From the NCBI GenBank assembly GCA_964533375.1, contig CAZHLW010000002.1, forward strand, positions 62,001-126,000: DNA of 64,000 bases, read 5' to 3'. The position numbers and the translations under genes are program-made. Source of the DNA: CALREJ01 sp964533375. GTDB lineage: Bacteria > Patescibacteriota > Gracilibacteria > Peribacterales > Peribacteraceae. Under the pieces are notes generated by a model. That model was given only the letters and a program-made list of their open reading frames with translations. It searched no databases and was not told the origin of the DNA. Below are positions 35,588-43,997 of this stretch, piece after piece; the first letter of the stretch is position 1, and each line of letters begins with the position of its first letter.

Positions 35588-37216
35588 ATGATCACGGCGC
35601 TTTCACTGACCGGCAAAATATGGCATCTGCCACTCACAGAAAGAGAGATATCTGAATTTATTGGAGAGCGTCTGAGTGCTCTACAGGGGCAGGACGTGAC
35701 GCGCGCTTGGGACGATCCATCTGTGTTTCCGGATTGCGAGAAAGCAGTCGCTCGCGTGAAGAAGGCGATTGCAAACAACGAGCGTATCGAAATTTTTGGT
35801 GATTATGATTGCGACGGCGTGACCTCGACTGCACAAATTTTGCGCTGTCTGCGCCGCCACGGGAGCGATCCCATCGTCCGACTACCGCACCGTCTGCACG
35901 ACGGCTACGGGCTGCGTGAGAAGCATATTGATGAATGTATGGCACAGGGTGTGTCACTGCTCATCACGGTGGATACAGGCATCGTCGCGCACGACGCCAT
36001 CAGCAAAGCAAAAGAGCAGGGTATTGATGTTATTATTCTGGATCATCACCATGTGTCGACTACTCCCGACGCGTACGCCATTTTGCATCCGGGTCTTGCG
36101 CCGGCATTCCCCGAACCCCACCCCTCCGCTGCAGGTGTCGCTTTTTTGTTTGTGGAAGCATTTGAGGGAGCGCCCTGGGCTGGCCGCGATACCGATCTGA
36201 CGCTCGCACTTTTCGGGACGGTAGCGGACCTTGTACCGCTCGCGGGTTTCAACAGAACGCTGGTGCAGGAAGGACTCCGCGCCGCCATGCGTTTGCCGGA
36301 CAGTCCACTCAAGCATCTGGTTGATACTGTCACAAAAGGAAAACCGCTCACCTCCACAGACATAGCCTTCCGCATTGCACCGCGCATCAATGCCGCAGGG
36401 CGCATGGGGGATCCTGTGCTTGCACTCACAGCGCTGCTGGAAGGAGGAACACCTCTGCACGATCTGGAGGCACTTAACGTGTCGCGGCAGGAAGAGACTG
36501 TGCGCTGTATTGATCACGCACTGCTGCAGATTGCTCCCGACGGAGACGTCACCTACGACGCACTGCCCGCATTCCTCGCAGTCGCCGATACATCGTACGC
36601 ACCAGGAGTCGTGGGGTTGATTGCCGGCAAACTCACCGAGCGTTTCGGGCGCCCGAGTATGGCAGTGCATATTAATGGTGATGCCTGCACCGCCAGCCTC
36701 CGCAGTCCCGCGTGCTACAACATTGTGGAAGGCCTCGAGCGCATCGCACATCTCCTCACCGATTTCGGCGGCCACGCACAGGCTGCAGGATGTTCATTCC
36801 TGCTCGCACATTTCGATACCATCCGCACACTGATGGATGACGATATCCGTAGCCGCACCGATCTCTCGCAATTGCTTCCGGGCTTGCAGATTGATGCTGT
36901 GATTGATGCCGACGCTATTAACGTCCGCCTGATCCTGGCCCTTGCCACACTCGAACCCTTCGGCCAGGGAAACGCCGAGCCGTTGTTTCTTATCCGCAAT
37001 GCAAAACTGGAAAATATCCGCCGCGTGGGAGCTGATAGCAAACATCTATCTGCAACAGTCGGCGGCAGCAAAGTGATTGGCTTCGGGTTTGGAGAAATGG
37101 CTTTGGACAGCACTCAGTCGCTGGACCTTATTTGCCGCATTGGCATGGACACCTGGAACGGAAAAATGACACCGCAGCTGTTTCTGGTGGATGCCAAAGT
37201 GTCATCCCGAGCGTAG
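35588..37216 (+). CDS. recJ: Single-stranded-DNA exonuclease RecJ
   Basis: 542 residues, RecJ of the DHH phosphoesterase superfamily, degrading ssDNA 5'-3' in recombination and mismatch repair. Motifs present: FGDYDCDGVTSTAQIL (motif I, ~residue 76), LITVDTG, ILDHHHVS (DHH, ~152), GTVADLVPL and the DHHA1-type NAAGRMGDP (~263), GGHAQAAGCS (~397), and the C-terminal OB-like domain. Start ATG 35588, with TACCGT eight bases upstream as a possible leaderless promoter. Confidence 0.95.
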   Translation: MITALSLTGKIWHLPLTEREISEFIGERLSALQGQDVTRAWDDPSVFPDCEKAVARVKKAIANNERIEIFGDYDCDGVTSTAQILRCLRRHGSDPIVRLPHRLHDGYGLREKHIDECMAQGVSLLITVDTGIVAHDAISKAKEQGIDVIILDHHHVSTTPDAYAILHPGLAPAFPEPHPSAAGVAFLFVEAFEGAPWAGRDTDLTLALFGTVADLVPLAGFNRTLVQEGLRAAMRLPDSPLKHLVDTVTKGKPLTSTDIAFRIAPRINAAGRMGDPVLALTALLEGGTPLHDLEALNVSRQEETVRCIDHALLQIAPDGDVTYDALPAFLAVADTSYAPGVVGLIAGKLTERFGRPSMAVHINGDACTASLRSPACYNIVEGLERIAHLLTDFGGHAQAAGCSFLLAHFDTIRTLMDDDIRSRTDLSQLLPGLQIDAVIDADAINVRLILALATLEPFGQGNAEPLFLIRNAKLENIRRVGADSKHLSATVGGSKVIGFGFGEMALDSTQSLDLICRIGMDTWNGKMTPQLFLVDAKVSSRA

Positions 37217-37232
37217 CCGAGGGAGACACGGC

Positions 37233-37457
37233 TTATACCGGAGCCAAATTCCCCTCCATATCAAACACGCTCGTAATAGGCACACCAAACGCAGCGGCGA
37301 TTTTGTAGGCAAGAAGAACGGACGGATTTGTCTGACCGCGCTCAATGCTCATGATGGTCTGGCGGCTGACTCCTGTGCGCAGCGCCAACTCTTCCTGTGT
37401 CATGCCATGTTCGAAACGGAGTTTCCGGATGTAGTTGAGGAGTTGAACGGTAGACAT
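37233..37457 (-). CDS. Xre/Cro-type HTH transcriptional regulator
   Basis: 74 residues (MSTVQLLNYIRKLRFEHGMT). One Cro/C1 helix-turn-helix (TQEELALRTGVSRQTIMSIE) covers nearly the whole protein, like the short YgzD/YozG-type regulators. The frame is open upstream, but ATG 37455-37457 fits family length. It converges on recJ with 16 bases between stops. Minus-strand promoter TTGCGC-N17-TACTAT (-10 at 37486 to 37481), with a CACGTG-centred partial palindrome directly upstream of the -10 that could be an autoregulatory site. Confidence 0.85.
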   Translation of the reverse strand: MSTVQLLNYIRKLRFEHGMTQEELALRTGVSRQTIMSIERGQTNPSVLLAYKIAAAFGVPITSVFDMEGNLAPV

Positions 37458-37663
37458 GAGAAGGTTGTTGGAAGAGCGATGAATAGTACACGTGACAAAT
37501 TGAGAGCGCAATTCTACTGACCACCGCGAGTCGTGCAAGACTATTTCCCTTCGATTTTTGCAGAGACACAATACGTTCTTCATCTCGCGCGGTGATGACG
37601 AAACAAAAAATGTGTTCGTGAATGCATAAGCTCACACTTTTGTTTGTTCGCCACATCAGCTTT

Positions 37664-37693
37664 TTGCCGTTTTTACACGCATCGGAATAGAAT
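37664..37693 (+). promoter_or_regulatory. Promoter of hsp20
   Basis: TTGCCG (37664-37669), 18-base spacer, TAGAAT (37688-37693), eleven bases before ATG. No CIRCE element is seen. Confidence 0.5.
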
Positions 37694-37704
37694 GGCGTGA
37701 GATA

Positions 37705-38172
37705 ATGTCTTCACCATTCCCGTTCCACGGCATTTTTTCATCGCTCGGACAAGAGCAGGAAGCGTCGTCGACGGATGAGAGTGTGTTTGCGGAAGCGCCC
37801 GCGTCGCTCCCCGCATTCGGACAGACAAAGCCCGCCACAAAATCCGCAGGCCATGTGGCAGTGGATATTTACGAGTACGAGAACTACTACATTATTAAAG
37901 CTCCTATTGCCGGCGTGAAGCTGTCGGATCTGGATATTGAAATTACCGACAACGTGATTACCATCCGCGGTAACCGCGCGCAGGGGGACAGCATTCCGTC
38001 GGATCAGTATTACCTGCAGGAATGTTTCTGGGGCGAGTTCAGCAGAAGTGTGACGCTGCCCTTCACCATCGATCCGAAAAAGATTAAGGCGACGTTCAAC
38101 AAGGAATGTATTTTGAAGATTCTGATTCCGAAAGAGGAGCGGGTGAAGATCGTGAGGATTAATGAGGTGTGA
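37705..38172 (+). CDS. hsp20: Small heat-shock protein (Hsp20/alpha-crystallin)
   Basis: 155 residues. The alpha-crystallin domain (~52-148) begins VAVDIYEYENYYIIKAPIAG and includes ITDNVITIRGNR, then FWGEFSRSVTLPFTIDPKKI and a C-terminal LKILIPKEE with the I-x-I/V motif used for oligomer assembly. It is an ATP-independent holdase. Followed by a short hairpin (38188-38217), and the convergent orphan gene ends at 38248. Confidence 0.92.
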   Translation: MSSPFPFHGIFSSLGQEQEASSTDESVFAEAPASLPAFGQTKPATKSAGHVAVDIYEYENYYIIKAPIAGVKLSDLDIEITDNVITIRGNRAQGDSIPSDQYYLQECFWGEFSRSVTLPFTIDPKKIKATFNKECILKILIPKEERVKIVRINEV

Positions 38173-38247
38173 GACATGCAACAAAAAGCGTCTGCCGGAC
38201 AAAGCCGACAAACGCTCCTTTGTGTTCCTGACCGAACGTGTCACGCG

Positions 38248-38808
38248 TCAATTTGAGAGTTCCCATTCAGGGAGCACGCCGAGCTCATGGGAGTGGTAGC
38301 AGCTGTCATCGATTTCCATCAGGAAAATCGATTTGCCGACAAACACTCGTCTACCCTCCGAATCCTCAGATCCAGACAGCGCCCAGTAATCGGGGAGAAA
38401 CTTCTCTCCTCCGGTCGCAAGGTGGTAGATGAATTTTGCGGCTACGATCGTCCGGGCAGATGGCAGTTTTTGGCCAAGCTGAAGCCATTGATCCAGTTCA
38501 AAGACACGTGCCCCCAGTGAACCATCAGCCAGCTCCATGGCTACTTCGCGGTAACAGCCTCTTTCCGCATTCATGAAAAACGGTTCCATGCGGTGCGGTG
38601 GTACGACTGGGAAGATTTGCCCTTCCGACGTCTTTGCATTGCACATAAATTGGAGGGCAAATCCCGGATCGAAAAAGGTAAAACGCCCGGGCTTTTGATC
38701 GGGGGGTGGGCCGAATCTGCGCCTCTGTTTTATGGTGTAATCTCGCTTCGACCACCGTTGCCAGTCTTCAACGGTGACTAGCAACCCCTGCGATACTGTC
38801 GCCAACAT
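38248..38808 (-). CDS. Hypothetical protein (orphan gene)
   Basis: 186 residues from ATG 38806-38808, chosen because GGAG lies seven bases upstream and the open frame beyond is leader. Sequence begins MLATVSQGLLVTVEDWQRWS; no signal peptide, TM or motif recognised. Minus-strand promoter TTGACG (38981 to 38976), 16-base spacer, TATATT (38959 to 38954). The ~140-base leader holds a CGA.CCCGG/CCGGG.TCG hairpin (38832-38854) just before the Shine-Dalgarno. Same layout as the other orphan genes. Confidence 0.6.
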   Translation of the reverse strand: MLATVSQGLLVTVEDWQRWSKRDYTIKQRRRFGPPPDQKPGRFTFFDPGFALQFMCNAKTSEGQIFPVVPPHRMEPFFMNAERGCYREVAMELADGSLGARVFELDQWLQLGQKLPSARTIVAAKFIYHLATGGEKFLPDYWALSGSEDSEGRRVFVGKSIFLMEIDDSCYHSHELGVLPEWELSN

Positions 38809-39012
38809 GATCAATCTCCTGAAATTTTTCCCGAACCCGGGAAATCCGGGCTCGTTTCGGAATGAGACAAGCGCTCTATTGCCTTTCAAAAAGCAACAAC
38901 GCGCTTGCCTCGGTATTCTCAAATAACGGTGCTGGTCAAAGAGCACTAGAACAAATATACGATGTTTTATTGATACGTCAATATTTGGCAGATCAGGCGC
39001 CATCAAAAAACC

Positions 39013-39046
39013 CCCATAACTCATAACTCATTACCCATAACCGGAC
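39013..39046 (-). repeat. Heptamer-like repeat (TTATGGG/TTATGAG type)
   Basis: Plus strand CCCCCATAACTCATAACTCA then TTACCCATAACC: degenerate 7-base units CCATAAC/CTCATAA. On the minus strand it directly follows the 39048 stop and ends in TTTTTT, so it may act as a terminator. Related repeats lie at 46715-46752, 53860-53884 and 53922-53954. Confidence 0.6.
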
Positions 39047-39047
39047 A

Positions 39048-39329
39048 TTACGCCCCCAGTTTCTTCATCACCTCACCGTGGAACGTGCGCATGCTCTTCA
39101 GCACTGCGGCATCGCCGAAACAGTCTTCGATAATTTTTGCGGCTTTCGGATCGCGCAGTAATTTGCCGAACAGCTTCGCATCTTCCTTTGCTTTGCGCTT
39201 CTGCTCCTTCTCCATTTTCACACCATGCATTTTGAGCAACGCCTGTTCGAGTCGCGCCACCTCTTCGAGTGTCGTTAAATCTTTCTTCGTGATCTTGAGA
39301 ACCTTGTCGTCAGAAACAGCAGTGCGCAT
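39048..39329 (-). CDS. Small alpha-helical hypothetical protein
   Basis: 93 residues (MRTAVSDDKVLKITKKDLTT). Almost entirely helical and highly charged (KMEKEQKRKAKEDAKLFGKL), with a Met/Ala-rich C-terminus; no signal peptide or TM. It is divergent from galU with about 90 bases between starts. No Shine-Dalgarno. No family recognised; composition suggests a coiled-coil or nucleic-acid-binding accessory protein. Confidence 0.55.
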   Translation of the reverse strand: MRTAVSDDKVLKITKKDLTTLEEVARLEQALLKMHGVKMEKEQKRKAKEDAKLFGKLLRDPKAAKIIEDCFGDAAVLKSMRTFHGEVMKKLGA

Positions 39330-39382
39330 AGAGAGGTGAGGAAATGTGTGTTCGCGACTCATTGTAGGGCAAACACGAGATT

Positions 39383-39412
39383 TTGTCAAAAGGCGGCAGT
39401 ATACTGTACACT
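39383..39412 (+). promoter_or_regulatory. Promoter TTGTCA-N18-TACACT of galU
   Basis: -35 TTGTCA (39383-39388), 18-base spacer, -10 TACACT (39407-39412), seven bases to ATG. This decides the galU start and implies leaderless translation. Confidence 0.75.
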
Positions 39413-39419
39413 GCGGCCG

Positions 39420-40241
39420 ATGCAAATTTCTCAAGCCATTCTGCCGGTTGCGGGCCTTGGAACGCGTTTCTTGCCATGGACGAAAGTTGTGCCCAAAGAA
39501 CTATTGCCGATCGGCAATCAGCCCATGATCGCCCTGCTGGTGGACACCTGCTTAAGCGTGGGGATCAAAGATATCTGTTTCGTGATCAGCCACGGAAAGG
39601 AACAGATCCCGCAGTACTTCTACGCAAATCCTGCGCTGGAAGCGGAGCTCGAAGCGAGAGGGAAACTCGATGCACTGAAAGAGCTGAAGAAATACGACGA
39701 GACGAATTTCCATGTGGTCTACCAGGAAAAACAACTCGGTGATGGCCACGCGATCCTGCAGGCAAAGGACTGGGTAAAGAGCGACATGGTCGCGATTCTG
39801 TTTGGTGATGATCTGATTGCGCAGGCAGAGAACGGTCTGCAGCAGCTCACGAAGGCTTACGATTCCATCGGTCATCAGCGTGATACAGCAGTGCTGTGTT
39901 TGGAAAACGTCGCGCGCGAACGCGTGAGCAAGTACGGCATTGTGGCGGTGGATGATGCGCAGTCGAACGGACGTCTGAAGAAAATCAGTGGACTGGTCGA
40001 GAAGCCGAAGCCCGAAGACGCTCCATCAACACTGGGGATTGTGGGGAATTATCTGATCCCGCGTTCCACGTTTGATGTGCTTCCGAGTGTGGGTGCATCA
40101 CACGGAGGGGAAATCAGACTGATTGATGCGCTGATTGCCCAGCAGAACGCGATTGATATTTATGGATATGAAGTGGAAGGAAAGCGCATCGATACCGGCA
40201 CGCCGGAGGGGTACAGGGAGGCGGTGCAGATTTTGGGGTGA
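39420..40241 (+). CDS. galU: UTP-glucose-1-phosphate uridylyltransferase
   Basis: 273 residues. N-terminal nucleotide-binding motif GLGTRFLPWTKVVPKELLPI (residues 12-31), then FVISHGKEQIPQYF, VAILFGDDLIAQ, SGLVEKPKPEDAPS and GGEIRLIDAL: full GalU family pattern. It makes UDP-glucose, the donor precursor for the glycosyltransferases further along (50601, 54257, 56309). The open frame extends upstream to 39336, but the promoter and family alignment fix ATG 39420. Confidence 0.95.
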   Translation: MQISQAILPVAGLGTRFLPWTKVVPKELLPIGNQPMIALLVDTCLSVGIKDICFVISHGKEQIPQYFYANPALEAELEARGKLDALKELKKYDETNFHVVYQEKQLGDGHAILQAKDWVKSDMVAILFGDDLIAQAENGLQQLTKAYDSIGHQRDTAVLCLENVARERVSKYGIVAVDDAQSNGRLKKISGLVEKPKPEDAPSTLGIVGNYLIPRSTFDVLPSVGASHGGEIRLIDALIAQQNAIDIYGYEVEGKRIDTGTPEGYREAVQILG

Positions 40242-40280
40242 TGGTTTATAGAAGTGGGTTTTGAAGCTTGTCTACTTTAG

Positions 40281-40308
40281 TTGACTAAATACAATTTTGA
40301 TTTAAATT
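40281..40308 (+). promoter_or_regulatory. Promoter TTGACT-N16-TAAATT of the 40368 gene
   Basis: -35 TTGACT (40281-40286), 16-base spacer, -10 TAAATT (40303-40308); a leader of about 55 bases follows. Confidence 0.6.
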
Positions 40309-40367
40309 GTACGGGCTTGTCGCGTGAACACTGTTTGATCCATAAAACCACTACGGAGCGGGAAATC

Positions 40368-40679
40368 ATGGCATCGATGATAGATGATAACGATCGGGGA
40401 TGGGATCGGGGCACAGTCACCCTAGGCGGAGTGAAAATGTGGGATACCAATTTTAATTACAAAGATGCAGTCCGACTTGATGCCAAGCACCTCAAAACTG
40501 TCCTCGAAGAAGATCGAGCCATTGGGCTCATAGTGATGCACCGCGAAGCCAAGACGAAGATATTTCTCTTGAAGCTTGAATTCCGGGGAGAAAATCTCGA
40601 TCAGGCAAGAGCGGTGCTGGTAAGGAACTATCCTGATAGGCCAATTGAAAGGGGCTCCTGGGCGCACATGCCCTCCTGA
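40368..40679 (+). CDS. Hypothetical protein (orphan gene)
   Basis: 103 residues from ATG 40368 with GGAG eleven bases upstream. No signal peptide or TM. It contains GTVTLGGVKMWDTNFNYKD and a basic patch (MHREAKTKIFLLKLEFRG); no family recognised. It is a single gene with its own 16-base-spacer promoter and strong 3' hairpin. The alternative upstream TTG at 40281 would overlap the -35 and is rejected. Confidence 0.55.
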   Translation: MASMIDDNDRGWDRGTVTLGGVKMWDTNFNYKDAVRLDAKHLKTVLEEDRAIGLIVMHREAKTKIFLLKLEFRGENLDQARAVLVRNYPDRPIERGSWAHMPS

Positions 40680-40722
40680 GTGCAAGACAAGCAAACGAAT
40701 ACTCTCGCTGTACGAGAAGTCT

Positions 40723-40753
40723 GCGGCCTCCATACACCACTGGAGGCTGCTTT
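40723..40753 (+). terminator. Hairpin terminator after the 40368 gene
   Basis: GCGGCCTCCA pairs with TGGAGGCTGC (10 bp, one G-U) around an 8-base loop, followed by TTTG. Confidence 0.75.
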
Positions 40754-40760
40754 GCTGTTG

Positions 40761-40837
40761 TTGACGATTGTAAACTTTATTATACAATGCACGGAGCTTG
40801 TGAAACATATGGAACTGTATTCGCAGTCCTTTCACAA
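40761..40837 (+). promoter_or_regulatory. Promoter TTGACG-N16-TACAAT and structured leader of the aldehyde dehydrogenase gene
   Basis: -35 TTGACG (40761-40766), 16-base spacer, -10 TACAAT (40783-40788). The leader folds into a long hairpin: TTGTGAAA (40798-40805) with TTTCACAA (40830-40837), and an inner GGA.CTG/CAG.CC stem. Confidence 0.65.
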
Positions 40838-40868
40838 TCATTGGCAGAATTTTTGAAGGAGCAATCGT

Positions 40869-42344
40869 ATGAGTTCCGCCCAACTGTATGTAAACGGGCA
40901 ATGGATCAGTGGCAGTGATAAGGGCTTACGCGCCTATCATCCGCCTACTGGAGAATCCAGCGACACGTACCAAACGGCAAGAGGTGATCAGCTCTTGGCA
41001 ATGGCAACAGCTGCGCGAAATGCGAGCATTGCATTGCGAAAAATGTCACCCGACCAGCGAGCCAAAGTGACAGCGAGCTTCCTCGATCTCTATGCGAAAG
41101 GCATAGAATTGGAGCAAGCGGGGCTTGTCAAGATTTGCACATGGGAAACTGGTCTGGCTATCGACCAGCCCGCTGACAAACCTAACGAGTTCAAACGCAT
41201 CCTGGGCCAGATGAGACTGTGGCGTGACATCGCTCAATGGAAAAAATGGAAAAACGACAAAGACAATCCCGATAACGGGTTGTGGCTGCGTTCGCAGGGA
41301 ATCGGCCCGGTCCTGGTGATTGGCCCGAACAACTTTCCTGGTGCCTTCAACGGCATCAGCGGCGGTCATTTCTGTGCCGCCGTCGCGACCTGTTGCCCTG
41401 TGATTGGAAAAGGGCATCCGTCCCATCCTGGAACATCACTGGCGCTGGCCCGGATCGCTGCAAAGGCTGCTGAACTTGCTGGTTTTCCGCCAGGGTTCAT
41501 TCAGTTCTTTAATGAAGCAACACCCGCGAATATGAAGGAAATGCTTGAAACGCGGAATATCAAGGGTGTTGCTTTCACCGGATCGCGCGCGACAGGAAGG
41601 GCAATCGGCCAGATCTGCTTTGAGAATGAAATTCGCTACACAGCGGAGATGGGGAGTTGGAACGCGTTCTTCGTTCTCCCGGGAGTGGAAAATGGCGAGG
41701 CTGTCGGCGAAGCCTTCAGTAACAGCGGCATGATCCGTGCCGGAGAAATGTGCACCAAGTCGAGCAGTTTTATGACGGATCGAATCGAACTCATTGCACA
41801 TGTTGGTAATCTCTATTCCAAAAAACCCGAGCAGTTGCTTCTGAGCAGAAGGACTCAGGAAGACTGCCACAGAGGTGTTGAGGCTCTCAGAGCCATCGGC
41901 GCCACCGTTCTGGCCGGCGGAGAAAAACCGACCAAACCCGGCTTCTGGTATCCGGCGACGTTCTTGCAGCTAACCATGCAGCAGGTACTCGACAATCCGG
42001 CGATTGCAATGCAAGAAGTTTTCGGTCCGGTCGCTGTCGGCATTCAGGTCGATTACAACAACGATGCGTTCTACAAATTTGTCGGCGATTTACCCGGCAG
42101 CTTGGTCACCAGCATTTACCGTGGACCAGGGGATGATGCGTTGTATAACAATATCCTTCCCTACCTCGAGACGGGCCGATTGGTCGACGACGACATGTCG
42201 ACTGGCGTGGCCGTTGCAGAGGAAATGCAACATGGCGGCCCACCTCCTTCTTGTGATCCCAACGGAATCACAGGTGTTGGAGGGCGGGCAGCTGCGGCCT
42301 TCACCCGGGAAGTCTGTTACCAAAGGAAAACGATGCCCGGCTGA
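40869..42344 (+). CDS. NAD(P)-dependent aldehyde dehydrogenase family protein
   Basis: 491 residues, standard ALDH length. Cofactor-binding motifs GPVLVIGPNNFPGAFNG (~143-159) and AFTGSRATGRAIG; the usual ELGG appears as EMGSWN; the catalytic Cys sits in RAGEMCTKSS (~298); QEVFGPVAVG follows. Broadest similarity is to 2,5-dioxovalerate / long-chain aldehyde-type dehydrogenases (GGHFCAAV, HPSHPGTS); the exact substrate cannot be told. Good Shine-Dalgarno (GAAGGAG). It differs from core genes in promoter style and has a structured leader and a strong terminator, so recent transfer is plausible. Confidence 0.85.
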   Translation: MSSAQLYVNGQWISGSDKGLRAYHPPTGESSDTYQTARGDQLLAMATAARNASIALRKMSPDQRAKVTASFLDLYAKGIELEQAGLVKICTWETGLAIDQPADKPNEFKRILGQMRLWRDIAQWKKWKNDKDNPDNGLWLRSQGIGPVLVIGPNNFPGAFNGISGGHFCAAVATCCPVIGKGHPSHPGTSLALARIAAKAAELAGFPPGFIQFFNEATPANMKEMLETRNIKGVAFTGSRATGRAIGQICFENEIRYTAEMGSWNAFFVLPGVENGEAVGEAFSNSGMIRAGEMCTKSSSFMTDRIELIAHVGNLYSKKPEQLLLSRRTQEDCHRGVEALRAIGATVLAGGEKPTKPGFWYPATFLQLTMQQVLDNPAIAMQEVFGPVAVGIQVDYNNDAFYKFVGDLPGSLVTSIYRGPGDDALYNNILPYLETGRLVDDDMSTGVAVAEEMQHGGPPPSCDPNGITGVGGRAAAAFTREVCYQRKTMPG

Positions 42345-42388
42345 GAACCTTCTTCCTTTTCTGTCATTGATTATCACAAGCACCTTTA

Positions 42389-42425
42389 CCCCTACGTCGG
42401 CCGTTGGTCGGCGTGGGGAATTTTT
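42389..42425 (+). terminator. Rho-independent terminator of the aldehyde dehydrogenase gene
   Basis: Long stem CCCC.ACGTCGGCC / GGTCGGCGTGGGG with a GTT loop, then AATTTTT. Confidence 0.9.
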
Positions 42426-42481
42426 GCGTACGCTGAGATCTATTGACTACAGAATGGCAGGAGAGGGAAGATGCTCCTCCT

Positions 42482-43990
42482 ATGTCAAAACTTGTACCTG
42501 GAACAGCAGTCATCGGCGCACAATGGGGAGATGAAGCAAAGGGTAAAATTGTTGATGAAATGGCACCAGAGCACGATATCGATGCGCGCTTTTGTGGATT
42601 AAACAATGCAGGACACAGTGCAGATGGGGTCGCATTGCATTCCATTCCAACTGGCGTTATCCGGGGGAGAATAGGATACATTGCATCTGGTTGTGGCGTT
42701 CCTTTCCCAGCGATTGTAGAAGAAATACAGAAGGTCCAGCAGAAGAAGCCTCAGATAGATGTGCGTTCTGTTTTACACATTTCGCCACAAGCATCTATTT
42801 TACAGCCACATCAAATCCTTAGTGATGTTATGGAATCACAAGGAATCGGCACTACAGGAAAAGGAGTAGGGCCACATTATTCCGACAAGGCACGACGACA
42901 GGTGAATGGCCGCCGGGTGGATCTGCGGGTTGGAGAGCTGTTGGACTATCCTGAAGACACCTTCCGGATGATGAAAAGGAATTTGAAAGACGAGCGGGAC
43001 AAAGCATGGGAAAACGACAATGTTCCAAAAAAAGTCCGTGAGGAACTTATGAAGCGATTTGGACTTCATAAAAGTATTGATGCCTATCGTGGAGCTGTCG
43101 ATAGTTTGCGCATGTGTATTGATGAAGATCCTTACTGGCTACGCAAACAATATGAAAATGGAAGCCGCATTCTGTTGGAAGGGGCTCAGTCGGAGGGATT
43201 GGATTTGGTTCGTGGCACTACGCCTTATGTCACATCAAGTCGTACGGGTTTTTATGCCGCCCTGGATAGTACAAGTCTGCCACGGGAAGCTATCGAACAT
43301 GTTGTAGTGGTGGGAAAACTTGTGACATCGCGCGTGGGAAATGGCCCTTTTGTGTCAGAGTTCGGCGGACGTAAATCCGAGCTGTATTGCATGAAAGACG
43401 AAGGGAAAACGCATAATATGGCGTTTGAACAAGACGCATTCGGACAGCGCATTGAAGAAATGCTTCAATCAGGTGATGCTCTGCAACTGGGGCAAGCTCT
43501 TCGCGTGCTGACAGGAGAATATGGCGTGACCTCAAAACGCCCGCGCCGTGTCGGTGCATTTGATGCTGTGCAATTTGCGCAGGCGGCGTTAATCAATGAT
43601 GTCACAGATGTCGTGCTGTCTAAGCTGGATTGCATGAACATCTTCTCAAGAACTCCAAACGGTACTGTGCCTATAGTTACCGGCTATATGATGAACGGCC
43701 AGCCTGTCGATCATATTCCAACTGATGAGAGAACTTTGCGGAAAGTACAGCCTGTGTACACGCATCTTCCTTCCTTCGAAGAGGACATTTCCGGAATCGA
43801 TACGTTCAGCAAGTTGCCGAAAGGCGCAAAGCGCTTTGTGTATGAACTGCAAGATATTATCTATAATCTTATGAACAAGAGCAGCGTTCGTAAAAATATC
43901 ATCACCGGTCTTGGTGTTGGTCCTAATCCTCATCAGACTATTTACAGAGGCGGCGCTTTTGCAGAAAAGGCACATCTCACAAATGGCTAA
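42482..43990 (+). CDS. purA: Divergent adenylosuccinate synthetase-like protein
   Basis: 502 residues, longer than the usual ~430. It carries the PurA signature in altered form: GAQWGDEAKGKIVDEM (normally WGDEGKGK; catalytic Asp kept), NNAGHSADG (normally GGxNAGHT; His kept), GTTGKGVGPHYSDK, ILLEGAQSEGLDLVRGTTPY, VGKLVTSRVGNGPFVSE and SKRPRRVGAFDAV. PurA condenses IMP with aspartate using GTP; this branch may do the same or use another nucleotide. Start is uncertain: ATG 42482 fits the family; the frame is open to TTG 42443, and the GGAG is ~20 bases upstream. Codon and promoter style suggest transfer. Converges on uvrB (7 bases between stops). Confidence 0.8.
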   Translation: MSKLVPGTAVIGAQWGDEAKGKIVDEMAPEHDIDARFCGLNNAGHSADGVALHSIPTGVIRGRIGYIASGCGVPFPAIVEEIQKVQQKKPQIDVRSVLHISPQASILQPHQILSDVMESQGIGTTGKGVGPHYSDKARRQVNGRRVDLRVGELLDYPEDTFRMMKRNLKDERDKAWENDNVPKKVREELMKRFGLHKSIDAYRGAVDSLRMCIDEDPYWLRKQYENGSRILLEGAQSEGLDLVRGTTPYVTSSRTGFYAALDSTSLPREAIEHVVVVGKLVTSRVGNGPFVSEFGGRKSELYCMKDEGKTHNMAFEQDAFGQRIEEMLQSGDALQLGQALRVLTGEYGVTSKRPRRVGAFDAVQFAQAALINDVTDVVLSKLDCMNIFSRTPNGTVPIVTGYMMNGQPVDHIPTDERTLRKVQPVYTHLPSFEEDISGIDTFSKLPKGAKRFVYELQDIIYNLMNKSSVRKNIITGLGVGPNPHQTIYRGGAFAEKAHLTNG

Positions 43991-43997
43991 AAGGGAA

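Noticed and set aside
42482..43990. PurZ (2-aminoadenine, Z-genome phage enzyme)
   Set aside because: The catalytic Asp of GDE is kept, whereas PurZ replaces it; no phage or dATP-hydrolase genes are near.
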